The notes beneath the pieces were generated by a model that was not told where the DNA came from, made no database searches, and worked only from the letters and a program-made list of their open reading frames with translations. DNA of 64,000 nucleotides. It comes from Pseudoalteromonas sp. T1lg75. GTDB lineage: Bacteria > Pseudomonadota > Gammaproteobacteria > Enterobacterales > Alteromonadaceae. Below are positions 16,625 to 26,800 of this stretch, one piece after another; position 1 is the stretch's first letter, and each line of letters opens with the position of its first letter. The DNA lies in NCBI RefSeq assembly GCF_002964705.1, contig NZ_PQCD01000006.1, positions 1-64,000 of the forward strand, in the 5' to 3' direction. Both the position numbers and the translations under genes were made by a program.

Positions 16625-17515
16625 ATGGCCTGTCCACCGCGTTTCAAGGGCGTACCTACTTTGCCTAGCTTGTATCTATTACTCCTGCTTCTCTATTTAC
16701 AATGGCAACAAGCCGTGCTGCCGGAGCAGGTTAACAACACGGCTGTTAGTGCTAATTCGCCAGCGCATTGTGCCCAGCTACTGGCACAGCCATCGGCACA
16801 GCCTCCTACTTTAGCGCAGCAGGTCATCCCCGCAGACATCAAGGTGCTGAGTTGGAACATTTATAAGGCGAGTCATCCGCAGCTGCTTCCCGACTTGCAA
16901 CAGCTGGCAAAACAGGCAAACGTGCTGTTATTGCAAGAGGCCTATGACGATCCCATGTTTGATGCCCTCAAGCCTTATGCTCGTTTTTCACCGGGATACA
17001 GAAGCTACCGACAACAAACGGGGCTGACCCTGCTCAGTGATTGGGCGCCCCAGTTTCACTGCCGCTTTTATCAACGCGAGCCTTGGCTCAGAACGCCTAA
17101 AGCGTCGAGTGTAAGCCGTTATGCCGTAGCCAACGGCACCTCATTACTGGTTCTCAATATGCACGGCATCAACTTTACTCTGGGTATTGCGGAATATCGG
17201 GAACAACTCAGCCGTTTAGCCAAATTGGTAAAACTGCACCAGGGGCCGGTAATTTTTGCTGGCGACTTAAACACCTGGAACGATGAGCGCTGGCAGTTAG
17301 TGCATCGCACACTGTCTGATTTAGGCATGCGGCGCGTGAGTTTCACGCCGGATCACCGCACAACCGTGTTCGGTTTACCCTTAGATCATATCTGGATAAG
17401 AGGCGTGACCCTCACCTCGGCGCAAACGCTGGAGCGCACGAGTTCGGATCACAACCCACTATTGGTATCTGTGCATATCACCACCGAGGAACCCGGCGGT
17501 GATAAACAGCATTAG
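16625..17515 (+). CDS. YafD-like endonuclease/exonuclease/phosphatase family protein
   Basis: The 296-residue product has one N-terminal hydrophobic stretch (about 15-28) that would anchor it or act as a signal, then an EEP metal-dependent phosphohydrolase domain. Motifs are in order: LSWNIYK, LLQEAYDDP, AGDLNTW, and SDHNPLLVSV at the end. The layout resembles E. coli YafD. An open frame reaches 16469, but that part overlaps the divergent reductase and reads as shadow; the ATG at 16625 is the better start. Whether the substrate is a nucleic acid or a phospholipid cannot be told. Its stop interleaves with that of the next gene in a shared TTAG. Confidence 0.85.
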   Translation: MACPPRFKGVPTLPSLYLLLLLLYLQWQQAVLPEQVNNTAVSANSPAHCAQLLAQPSAQPPTLAQQVIPADIKVLSWNIYKASHPQLLPDLQQLAKQANVLLLQEAYDDPMFDALKPYARFSPGYRSYRQQTGLTLLSDWAPQFHCRFYQREPWLRTPKASSVSRYAVANGTSLLVLNMHGINFTLGIAEYREQLSRLAKLVKLHQGPVIFAGDLNTWNDERWQLVHRTLSDLGMRRVSFTPDHRTTVFGLPLDHIWIRGVTLTSAQTLERTSSDHNPLLVSVHITTEEPGGDKQH

Positions 17516-20500
17516 AGTTTCTTGATGTTATTGGCGCTGTCTCTGTCGACCAGCTTCACCAGGGGGTCAACCCCGGCATAGCTGGGCTTCTTGTCCACAT
17601 ACAGCTCCAGGGTATTTTCACCGCTGGTGAGCTGATGCTTTTGCAGATAGATCACCGCGTCCTCGGCACTCAACTTCTCCGGGTCGTCGCTAAACAAGCC
17701 AATGTCCACCAGCTGCGCCATGGGCTGCTCGGTTTCATTGCCCTTGCCATCGGCGAATGCCTTCTTAGCCGTTACCGTTAGCGTGACCTTAAACTTGCCA
17801 TCGGCATCGGCCTGCTCGGCCACTTCCACCTTTTCCACGCCCAGCTCAAACAGGGTAATGCGCTTAAACTGATCATCGATAAAGGCCTGTTCCTGTTCGT
17901 CGGCATCCGCTTTGAGGTAAGACAACAAATCCAAGGTGGTCGGATAGGGATCGTCTTTATATTTAAAGGCCTGTAAAAATGCCTTCAACGCCTCATTGGT
18001 GCGCTCTACGCCAATGCGATCGGCCACGGCCATCATCACCACAGAACCTTTTAAATAATGCAGGTATTGCTGATTTTCAGAGCGATACAGCGGCATCTCC
18101 TCATGGGCTTCACGGGTTCGCCCTTGCAGGTAGCGATCCAGCTCAAACTTTAAGAACTTACGCAGCTTTTGCTCGCCATACTTTTCACGCAGCACCTGAA
18201 TGGCGCTGTATTGCGACAGGGTTTCGGAAATTACCGCCGAGCCCTGTACATTCGCGGCACCCACCTGATGACCCCACCACTGGTGCGCCACTTCGTGAGC
18301 GGTCACATAATAAGGCGCATTAATGTCATCCGGGTCGCGCAGGTCGGTAATAAAGCCGATATTCTCCGAATAAGGCACGGTATTGGCAAAGCTTTGCGCG
18401 AACGAGCGATAGCCGGGGAACTCCAAAATACGTAACTGCTTATGCTGGTAAGGGCCAAAGGCCTGAGTAAAGTAGTCGATGGAGTCCTTGGTGGCCTGGA
18501 TCATGGTATCTATATTCCAGGCATGGTCACGGTGATAGTACACCTCGATATCTATGCCCTTATACTGCTCCTTCTTCACCTCTAGCTGGGCCGACATAAT
18601 GTTGTAGAAGTGCACCATGGGTGCATCCATCTCATAACGGAAGGTACGGCGTCCACGTTCCTCGTCTACCTCTTCATGTTGCAGGTAACCGGGCGCGATG
18701 GCGAACTGATCCAGGCTCGTGCTAATGGTGGCGCTAAATTCGATAAAGCCCACACCCTGACCAAAGAAGCTTTGCTGGTAATAGCGGCTGTCTTTAAGGT
18801 CATGGGCGCGCTCCAGTTCTGGCAAGCCGCGCTTACGACGTTCGTTGCGATCGGTTAGCTGGTTATCGGTTTGATAGCCAAATACCGGGAAGAGTGCATA
18901 GTTATCGATAAAGGTGCCGTTTTCTACCAGCTGGGTATCAAAGCGACTGTCCTTAAAACCCTGATGTTCACGCACCACGGACATTTCACCCGTGCGCGTT
19001 TCACCTGGCTGTAACGGGGTATCAAACTCATACCACCACGAATATAAACCGCTTATTTCCTCACCTAAGCGCCCGCCATCGAGGCTCAGTTGCCACTGCG
19101 ATGCATATCTCGGTTTAAAGACCAGGAAACGGCTGATGGACTGCTCACTGGTATTGGTAAACTCCACCTCGGCCTTGGCTACCATGCGGCGCTCATGCGG
19201 GTAAATATCCGCGGTCACATCCACCTTGGTAATAACGGGAATGGGGGCATCCTTATACTGCACCAGCTGTTGCTCGTACTGGGCGCGCAGGTCATCTAGC
19301 TGATCTTCGGTTAGGTAATCGTTCAACACCCGGGTGTTGTGATAAATCCAGCTGCCGCTGGCGACAAAGATCACCAGACCACAGGTCGCGACCAACTTAC
19401 CCTTATTACCTAAGTGATAACCCAGCAAACGCAGGCGCGATAGAAGCGTCTGCTGCGGACCACGATGCCACAGGCCATAGCCCAGAGCCGCTAGGACCAG
19501 GGTCAAGCCCAGCCAGTATAAGTTGTACCAGTGCACTGCGGTTAAGAAGTGACCATAGGTATTCAAATCCGAGTAAGGTGCCGCTGGCGAAGAGGCAAAA
19601 CGATACATATTATGGCTAAAGCCGTAGTTGCTGAGCACCATGTTCACGGCGTAATAGATGATAAACAGCAGCATGCCCACGTATTTATTCGGGCTGATCA
19701 CCTGGAAGAAAAACGCCAATATGGTGGTCATCACCAAGGGCACCATGGTCAGGTAACCAAGGCGGAACAAATACTGGCTCAGTTCGATATTAAACTGCCC
19801 CTTCACCAACTGATAGGTAATGGTAAAGAGCATACCGGCACCGTAGAGCAGCACCAATACCGTGGTAATAGCCAACAGCTTTGACGCCCAAAACACCAGG
19901 TTATGGGTGGGGTAAGAGTCGATAATGTCGCCGAAGTTAGAATTGCGCTCACGCCACACCACCTCGGCACTGTAATACACCAGGATGATGATCATAAACA
20001 TGCCCATCACCCCCTTGATCAGCGGGATCATCGCCTGGGTCAGCGGCCAGTTTGAGGTGCCATACCATTGACCCGGCACCAATAAGGGCGAAATCAACAT
20101 AAACAGAGTCAGCGCCGCGAGAATCATAAAGGGCGCGCTAAAGACCACCTGTACTATTTCGAAACGGGTACGTAGTAAGAACTGACTTTTAGTGCTGATC
20201 TGCGCCGGGCGCACGGCAATCTTGTTGCTGAGCGCCTGCTGCGCGCGTTTAAGCATGGAAGCGGAAGCCTGCTGCGGCTTTTTATCCTTACCACCGCTCT
20301 GATAACCGCCCTTTAGGCCCATGGTGACAAAGAGCACCACGGCAACGCTTAACCAAATCAGGCGGTTATAAAGTACGTTGCCTTCCAAGGCCAAGGTTTG
20401 TGTGTCTTTCTCCGCAACCGTCCAGTAGCGAGTGGCATCCATAAAGGCGCCAAAACCGAAGGGGTCGAACAGCGCCGCCCATAAGCGGAATTCCGGTTGC

Positions 20501-21096
20501 TCGAAAAACACCGACACCACGTTATAACCGATAAAGAGCACCACGGCGGCGATATACACGGCCATCATGGTACGAAAACGCAGTGCCGCCACATGACAGC
20601 TTACCGCCATCACCAGGAGGGTGGGCACCGCCAGGATCACAAAGGGCTGCAGGTAATATTGCAGCTTGTTGGGGGCCAGTAACTCAGGGTCTAACCAGCC
20701 CATCAAAGAGCCGAACCAGGTACCGAGAAAGATCCCTAGCGGCACAAAGGCAAACACCAGCAAGGTGACACAAAAAGCCCCTAAGAAGCGGCCGAGATGA
20801 TAACTGCGCTGGGCTATGGGTTTGCTGTACACCAGCTCGGCCATCTGTTCGCTGTCGTTGCGTATGGTTGAGGAGGCGACAAAGTTCACTACGGCAAACA
20901 GGGCAAAGATCAGCAGCACCACCATCATCATCAAGATGGTATAGGGACTGTTGGCGTTCACATTGCTGCCGCCTATTTGCACCTTATCGGAAACGGTGGC
21001 GAAAAACGCCAGCAAAAAGAACAACAGGCTGGACACATAGAATGATGGCTGGCGCACAAAATAGCGCAGCTCAAAGGTGAGCATTTTTAACAACAT
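17512..21096 (-). CDS. ABC-2 permease fused to an M1-family aminopeptidase
   Basis: The 1194-residue product joins two parts. About residues 1-600 hold two ABC-2-type membrane blocks (start LLKMLTFELRYFVRQPSFYV; second block around 305-545). About 620-1150 is an M1 metallopeptidase with VTAHEVAHQWWGHQ (zinc site near residue 935) and the third zinc ligand Glu in SETLSQYS some 20 residues later; PYSENIGF stands where classical members have GAMEN. It should need the ATPase encoded 9 bases upstream. The fusion suggests that the peptidase acts beside the membrane on, or in company with, the transported substrate, which is unknown. The same fusion is annotated in other proteobacteria and Bacteroidetes. 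Confidence 0.9.
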   Translation of the reverse strand: MLLKMLTFELRYFVRQPSFYVSSLLFFLLAFFATVSDKVQIGGSNVNANSPYTILMMMVVLLIFALFAVVNFVASSTIRNDSEQMAELVYSKPIAQRSYHLGRFLGAFCVTLLVFAFVPLGIFLGTWFGSLMGWLDPELLAPNKLQYYLQPFVILAVPTLLVMAVSCHVAALRFRTMMAVYIAAVVLFIGYNVVSVFFEQPEFRLWAALFDPFGFGAFMDATRYWTVAEKDTQTLALEGNVLYNRLIWLSVAVVLFVTMGLKGGYQSGGKDKKPQQASASMLKRAQQALSNKIAVRPAQISTKSQFLLRTRFEIVQVVFSAPFMILAALTLFMLISPLLVPGQWYGTSNWPLTQAMIPLIKGVMGMFMIIILVYYSAEVVWRERNSNFGDIIDSYPTHNLVFWASKLLAITTVLVLLYGAGMLFTITYQLVKGQFNIELSQYLFRLGYLTMVPLVMTTILAFFFQVISPNKYVGMLLFIIYYAVNMVLSNYGFSHNMYRFASSPAAPYSDLNTYGHFLTAVHWYNLYWLGLTLVLAALGYGLWHRGPQQTLLSRLRLLGYHLGNKGKLVATCGLVIFVASGSWIYHNTRVLNDYLTEDQLDDLRAQYEQQLVQYKDAPIPVITKVDVTADIYPHERRMVAKAEVEFTNTSEQSISRFLVFKPRYASQWQLSLDGGRLGEEISGLYSWWYEFDTPLQPGETRTGEMSVVREHQGFKDSRFDTQLVENGTFIDNYALFPVFGYQTDNQLTDRNERRKRGLPELERAHDLKDSRYYQQSFFGQGVGFIEFSATISTSLDQFAIAPGYLQHEEVDEERGRRTFRYEMDAPMVHFYNIMSAQLEVKKEQYKGIDIEVYYHRDHAWNIDTMIQATKDSIDYFTQAFGPYQHKQLRILEFPGYRSFAQSFANTVPYSENIGFITDLRDPDDINAPYYVTAHEVAHQWWGHQVGAANVQGSAVISETLSQYSAIQVLREKYGEQKLRKFLKFELDRYLQGRTREAHEEMPLYRSENQQYLHYLKGSVVMMAVADRIGVERTNEALKAFLQAFKYKDDPYPTTLDLLSYLKADADEQEQAFIDDQFKRITLFELGVEKVEVAEQADADGKFKVTLTVTAKKAFADGKGNETEQPMAQLVDIGLFSDDPEKLSAEDAVIYLQKHQLTSGENTLELYVDKKPSYAGVDPLVKLVDRDSANNIKKL

Positions 21097-21105
21097 AACC
21101 CCTCC

Positions 21106-21990
21106 TTAGGCCGATGCTGCCAGGCGTTGCTGATGTAAGGTCGAGAAGTACACGTCTTCCAGGTTGCTGGCCACGGTCTCAAAGCCTTCCGGGGCTTGCT
21201 CGGCAAACACATGCAATATGGTGTTACCAGCAAACAAACGCTTGGAAATAACCGGCAGGTTCTGTTCGAGCTCTTGTGCTTCTTGCTGGGTGACCACTTC
21301 TTTACGCCAGATACGGCCGTTAAGCTGTTGCGTCAGGTCGATGGGGTTGCCCTTAAGCAGGATTTCGCCACCGGCCAGTACCGCCATGTTCGGGCACAGC
21401 TCACTGACATCATCAACGATATGGGTGGAGAGGATCACCACCTTTTGCTCACCCAGGCTTACCAAGAGGTTATGGAAGCGGTTACGTTCCTCCGGGTCAA
21501 GGCCGGCGGTGGGTTCATCGACAATCAACAGATCCGGGTCGCCTAGCAGCGCCTGGGCAATGCCAAAGCGCTGGCGCATACCGCCGGAAAAACCGCTCAC
21601 CGACTTGGACTTGTGCTGATACAAATTGGTATGGGCAAGCAGACCTTCCACCACCTCTTTACGCTCCTTGGCCTGATCTAAGCCTTTGAGAATGGCTAGG
21701 TGATCGAGCAGCTCATAGGCGCTAATACGTGGGTACACACCAAAATCCTGGGGCAGATAACCCAAACGGCGACGAATTTCCTGAGGCTGATTAAGCACGT
21801 CGATACCATCGAAGGTGATGCTGCCACTGTCGGCGCTTTGCAATGTCGCAATGGTTCGCATTAGTGACGATTTACCCGCGCCATTAGGGCCCAAAAGACC
21901 GAACATTCCCTTGGGGATATCTAAGTCCACGCCCTTTAAAGCCTGTACACCATTGCTGTAGGTTTTGGTAAGACCTTGAATTGTTAGCAC
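21106..21990 (-). CDS. ABC transporter ATPase partner of the permease-peptidase
   Basis: The 294-residue ATPase has Walker A GPNGAGKS at 34-41, the signature SGFSGGMRQR, Walker B LLIVDEPTAGLDPEE and a switch His in STHIVDD. The C-terminal 80 residues form the extension common in ABC-2 export ATPases. It is the first gene of a two-gene operon with the permease-peptidase and should power it. The intergenic region upstream (22000-22160) is AT-rich and probably contains divergent promoters. Confidence 0.93.
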   Translation of the reverse strand: MLTIQGLTKTYSNGVQALKGVDLDIPKGMFGLLGPNGAGKSSLMRTIATLQSADSGSITFDGIDVLNQPQEIRRRLGYLPQDFGVYPRISAYELLDHLAILKGLDQAKERKEVVEGLLAHTNLYQHKSKSVSGFSGGMRQRFGIAQALLGDPDLLIVDEPTAGLDPEERNRFHNLLVSLGEQKVVILSTHIVDDVSELCPNMAVLAGGEILLKGNPIDLTQQLNGRIWRKEVVTQQEAQELEQNLPVISKRLFAGNTILHVFAEQAPEGFETVASNLEDVYFSTLHQQRLAASA

Positions 21991-22160
21991 CTGATTGTCC
22001 TTAAATTAGCTTTATAATTATCAACCTAAAGTTATATCACAGGGCCAATTAGGTACAAAGGTGAAGTAAATATTAATAATGTAAACAATTATGACAAACA
22101 CACTTGCCGCCACTTTTTTAAATCGGTATAAAAAATAATTACTTATTTAAAGGAGCGCCC

Positions 22161-22838
22161 ATGCAACCCCATGAACATCGGCCCTTAACCGACTTTATTG
22201 AGTTTCCTGAAACTGAAATGCAGGCCCGTGCCGACGAATTTCTGGCAACCTCAAAACGCCGCCACAGTATTCGCAGCTTCAGTGACCGCCCGGTGGCCAA
22301 AGAGCTAATCGCCACCTGCATCAAAGCCGCGGGGACCGCGCCCAGCGGTGCCAATCACCAACCCTGGCACTTCGTTGCCATTGAGTCGGCGCAGATCAAA
22401 AAGCAGATCCGCGAACAAGCCGAGCAATTGGAACGTTCTTTCTACGAAGGCAGGGCCGGCCAGGAGTGGCTTGATGCCCTCAAACCATTGGGAACGGATC
22501 CACAAAAGCCCTATTTAGAACATGCACCCTGGCTGATTGCGGTATTCAGTCAAAAGAAAGGCGGGATACACAGCGAGGACAAGGGCACCAACTACTATGT
22601 GCACGAATCGGTGGGCCTAGCCACCGGCTTTTTAATTCAGGCCTTACATCGAAGCGGACTTGCCACCCTCACCCATACACCCAAGCCCATGAGCTTTCTT
22701 ACCGATATTTGCGGACGCGATAGAGACAATGAACGCCCCTACATGCTGATTATTGCCGGCTACCCGGGCGAGGATGCGACCATTCCTGAACATGCATTGC
22801 AGAAAAAGTCGCTCGACGAAATAGCTACCTTTTTATAG
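22161..22838 (+). CDS. Iodotyrosine deiodinase-like flavoprotein (nitroreductase fold)
   Basis: The 225-residue product is an FMN nitroreductase-fold protein: FMN blocks RRHSIRSFSDRPV (33-45) and APSGANHQPW (60-69), HTPKPMSFL and GYPGEDATIP near the end. It aligns without gaps to the lid of human iodotyrosine deiodinase, and the three residues that hold the amino-acid zwitterion there (Glu157, Tyr161, Lys182) correspond to Glu91, Tyr95 and Lys116 at the same spacing. It is therefore likely a bacterial halotyrosine dehalogenase and not a general nitroreductase. A good AAGGAGCG ribosome site precedes the ATG. Its end overlaps the convergent adaptor gene by 6 bases. Confidence 0.82.
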   Translation: MQPHEHRPLTDFIEFPETEMQARADEFLATSKRRHSIRSFSDRPVAKELIATCIKAAGTAPSGANHQPWHFVAIESAQIKKQIREQAEQLERSFYEGRAGQEWLDALKPLGTDPQKPYLEHAPWLIAVFSQKKGGIHSEDKGTNYYVHESVGLATGFLIQALHRSGLATLTHTPKPMSFLTDICGRDRDNERPYMLIIAGYPGEDATIPEHALQKKSLDEIATFL

Positions 22839-23888
22839 CTGGTTGGGCTGTGCCTCCACGGCGATTTCATCGCCTGGGCGCAGGCCGCTGAGTACCTCAA
22901 CCTGCTCGCCAATCACTCGTCCAAGACGCACATAGCGACGTACCAGCTGCTGATTCTCCACAACTAAGACCATATCGAGCTGGCCGTAGCTGTGCACATA
23001 CTGCGGCGAGATCATCACCGCCTCATGCTGAGGCAAGGGCAGCTGTAACTGGGCGTAAAGACCGGGGAGCAACTGCGCATTTTCAGGGGCCGCCATGCGC
23101 ACCAGCAGCGAGCGCGAGGCGCTGTCGGCGGCGGGCACGATTTCCACCAGCTCTGTGGCCTCGCTGACACCCAAGGCCGGGACCTCCACCTGACGCATAT
23201 CGCCCAAGCGCAGATTGACCGCCTGGCGCTCACGCACCGCAAATTCCAGCTGGAGTTGCTGCGGATTATAGATGGCCAGCAAATCGCGCCCCGGTGTGGC
23301 GGTGTCGCCCGGCTCAGCAAAGCGCTCTACCACGCGCCCGGAAATGGGCGCGGTAATGGTGGCATAACTCAGGGCTACTTGTGCCTGTTGCTGGCGCTGC
23401 CTCGCCTGCTGCAAGCTGGCGGATAAATTATCATGATTGGCGGTGGCCGCATCGATATCACTTTGCGCAATAAGTCCCTGGGCAAAAAGCTCCTTGGCAC
23501 GCTGCAATTGCTTTTGCGCCTGGGTAAACGACGCCTGCAGCGCCTGCACCTGTGCCTTGGCCTGTTGCAACTGAGTGGTCAGTTCTTGCTCGTCGAGACG
23601 GATCAATACCTGGCCCTGCTCCACCATATCGCCGGCACGCACGGTAATTTGCTCAATTTGTGCCATTACCCGTGCCGCCACCTTGGTATTTTGCTGGGCA
23701 ATCACCTGCCCGGGTACGGCCTCATAAGCGACCACAGGTTCACTACCAACGCGCTGAGTTGGCCCGCTATAGGGCGCGGGCGCCTGTTTTGTTCCCGGCG
23801 CCAGATGTTGATCCAGCACCCCGGAAAACCAAATAATCGCAGCGACTAAGAAGCCGACCACAAGGACAATCACTAACTTAGGTTGCAT
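22833..23888 (-). CDS. RND efflux periplasmic adaptor
   Basis: A membrane-fusion protein linking an RND pump to an outer-membrane channel. The ATG at 23888 gives 351 residues and overlaps the stop of the pump gene (ATGCAACCTAA), a typical coupled start; an in-frame ATG seven codons earlier is possible. Order: N-terminal membrane anchor (about 5-22), lipoyl half-motif around 60-90 (RAGDMVEQGQVLIRLDEQEL), a long coiled coil (about 92-165), second lipoyl half with APISGRVVERFAEPGDTATPG, then beta-barrel domains. No outer-membrane channel gene is nearby, so a TolC-like partner must be elsewhere. Confidence 0.92.
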   Translation of the reverse strand: MQPKLVIVLVVGFLVAAIIWFSGVLDQHLAPGTKQAPAPYSGPTQRVGSEPVVAYEAVPGQVIAQQNTKVAARVMAQIEQITVRAGDMVEQGQVLIRLDEQELTTQLQQAKAQVQALQASFTQAQKQLQRAKELFAQGLIAQSDIDAATANHDNLSASLQQARQRQQQAQVALSYATITAPISGRVVERFAEPGDTATPGRDLLAIYNPQQLQLEFAVRERQAVNLRLGDMRQVEVPALGVSEATELVEIVPAADSASRSLLVRMAAPENAQLLPGLYAQLQLPLPQHEAVMISPQYVHSYGQLDMVLVVENQQLVRRYVRLGRVIGEQVEVLSGLRPGDEIAVEAQPNQL

Positions 23889-26800
23889 GCGTGTGTTCCT
23901 CATCAGCAAAAACCAGGTAGTACACTAGTGGCACCACCAATAAGGTAAATAAAGTGGAGGCAATAATGCCGAAAATAATGGCGATGGCGAGACCGCTAAA
24001 CACGGGGTCAAAAACAATCACTATGTTGCCCAACAAGGTGGTGCCCGCGGTCAACAACACCGGGCGCATACGCACTCGTCCGGCGGTCACTAATGCCTCC
24101 TTAATAGCCATGCCCTGGGCCCGAGCCTGGTTAATAAACTCAACCAAAATGAGTGAGTTACGCACCACTATACCGGCCAGCGCTATCATGCCTATCATGG
24201 CCGTAGCGGTGAATAACACCGGCTCAGGGGCACCGGCGACCTGACGCTCGCCAAACTGATTCAGCAGCCAGAAGCCGGGCATAATGCCGATCACCGTCAA
24301 GGGAATGGCCGACATGATGATCAGGGACAAACTCATGGAGCGGGTTTGCACACGCAAGAGCACCAAAATGGCCGCCAGGGCAAAGGCAAAGGCAATACCC
24401 ATATCGCGAAAGACATCCATGGTAATTCGCCACTCGCCTTCCCCGCTAAAGGAGACATCCACGCCCGGGGGCAACTGCCAGGATGCGGTACCTCCGGGGC
24501 TAAAGAAACTACGTTGCTGCCATGGTACTGTGTCCACATCTTCGCTGCCCTGATCGGCACTGACGTCGGCGATCACTTCCGCCGGGGTACGTCCGTTGAG
24601 CTCGGCGGTAACATAGATCACCCGGTTTAAATCCTTGCGCATTATCGCCTGCGGGCGCGGTTGCAGCTGAAACTCACCGACCTCGGATAAAGGCACCAGG
24701 GGTTGCGGTGCACTTACCAGACCAAGATCATTACTGGTCTGGCTAATTTGCCTTTGCCCCTTCACCTGCAAGGCCAGTAAATGAGCCTGGTCGCGCTGGG
24801 CATAGGGAAGCGAGACGCGAATGGGCAACATTTTTGCTTCTTCGGTCACATACAGAGCACCGACCTCCTTGCCCTGCACCGCCACCGTTAAGGCATCGAC
24901 CACATCGGTTGTACTCAAGGCCGACAGCGCCGCCTTGGTTTTGTCGGTGACAAAACGCAGCTGTTGCTGCTGACGCTCCAAGGTACTATCCACCTCCACC
25001 ACATGGGGTTCCTGGCGCAAACGCTGAGCTATTAACTCGGCGCCAAGACGATGCTGTTGCTCGGTGACAAAAGGCTCGGCATACACTTCGGCGACCAGGG
25101 TACTGAGTACAGGCGGCCCGGGCGGCACTTCAATCACCTTGATACTGATGCCGTTATTGGCCAATGGTGCCAACTGCTGACGTAAGCGCAGCACCACCGC
25201 ATGGGATTGATGCTGACGCTCGGTTTTGTGGCGCAACAGGATGCGTAACTCTCCCAGGTGTTCGCCATCACGGCGATAATAACCTCGCACCATGCCATTA
25301 AAGTCCATGCTTGATGGCTGACCGGCATAAGCGGCTATGGTTTGCACCTCGTTCAACTGCCAGCTCAGTGCCTGCACCTTGCTCAGCAGCGCCGCGGTAT
25401 CCTCCAGCGACGTGCCCTCGGGCATATCCACTAATACCTGAACTTCGCTCTTATTGTCGTAGGGCAATAGTTTTAACGGCACCGCACGTAGCAGTGGCAA
25501 ACAGGAGCTGAGCACAAACAAGACCAGTACCACCAGCAGCATGATCTTGGCGCGGCTGCGACGCAGTAAAAAGTAGTCCAGCATCCGGGTATAGAGATTG
25601 GCGGCCTGGGCTTGTTCGGCCACCTCATCGCCCTTGGGTTTCAGGATTTTCATCGCCAGCCAGGGGGTCACAAAAAACGCCACCAGGGTAGAGAGCGCCA
25701 CGCTTATCGGCACGTTAAAGGCCATGGGTGCCATATAGGGCCCCATCATCCCGGTAATAAAGGCGAGTGGGAAAAAGGCCACCATAATGGTCAGGGTCGA
25801 CATCAATAAGGGGGTGCGAATTTCCGCCATGGCCGCGACGATTCTGTCCTGCACACTGCCTTTATGGCTAAAGTAACGGCTGATGTTGTCGATGCCGGTG
25901 ATCGGGTCATCCACCAACAAACCTAAGGCCAAGATCAAGGCAAACAGGGTCACCCGGTTGATGGTGTAACCGAACGCCCAGTCAAAACTTAAGGTCAGGC
26001 CGTAACAAATGGGCAGCGCTAAGGCGATCACTATGGCCGGGCGCCAGCCCAGGAAAACGCCGATAAATAACACCACGGTGACTATGGCAAATACCAGGCT
26101 GGCCCCCAGGTTATTCACCTTTTCATTGGCGGTTTGGCCATAGTCTCGCAGCGTTACCACCTTGACCTCGGGGGGCAAGAGTTCATCTTGCAACTGCTGC
26201 ATTAGCTCATGAACATCGCGGGCCACAGCCACCGCATTGGCACCGGCCTGTTTGGCCACGCTTAGGGTGACCATGGGTAACTGGGGCTGGCCATCCTGGG
26301 TTTGCAGCCATTGATAATGCCGGGCTTCACCAGGCCCATCGATTACGCTGGCAACGCTATCAAGGCGCACCGCCTGACCATTGACCACATTGACCACTAG
26401 GGACTTAAGCTGCTCGAGGGAGCGCAAGGCATCGCCCCCTTGCACTTGCAGGCGCCAGTGCCCCTGAGCGTCCTTGACCGTGCCCACGTCCCGTAATTGA
26501 TTGGCAACGCTCAAGGCATAAAGTACATCCGCAATCGTCGTTTTATGGGCATTCAGGGCGGCGCTGTCGAGATAGATATTGGCGGTGCGGGTACGCCCGG
26601 TGATCACCTTAACTTCACTGGTGTCTTCGAGCCGCTGCAATCGGGTGGCCAGCTCTTGCGCCATGCGGGTCAGTTGATAATCGTCGTAGAGCTGCGGCGC
26701 AGTGCTGTATAGCCCCAGCATGACGATGGCCACGTCATCCACTTCGATAGGTTTAATCTGCCATTGGCGTACCACCGCCGGCATGGTGTCCTGATAGGCA

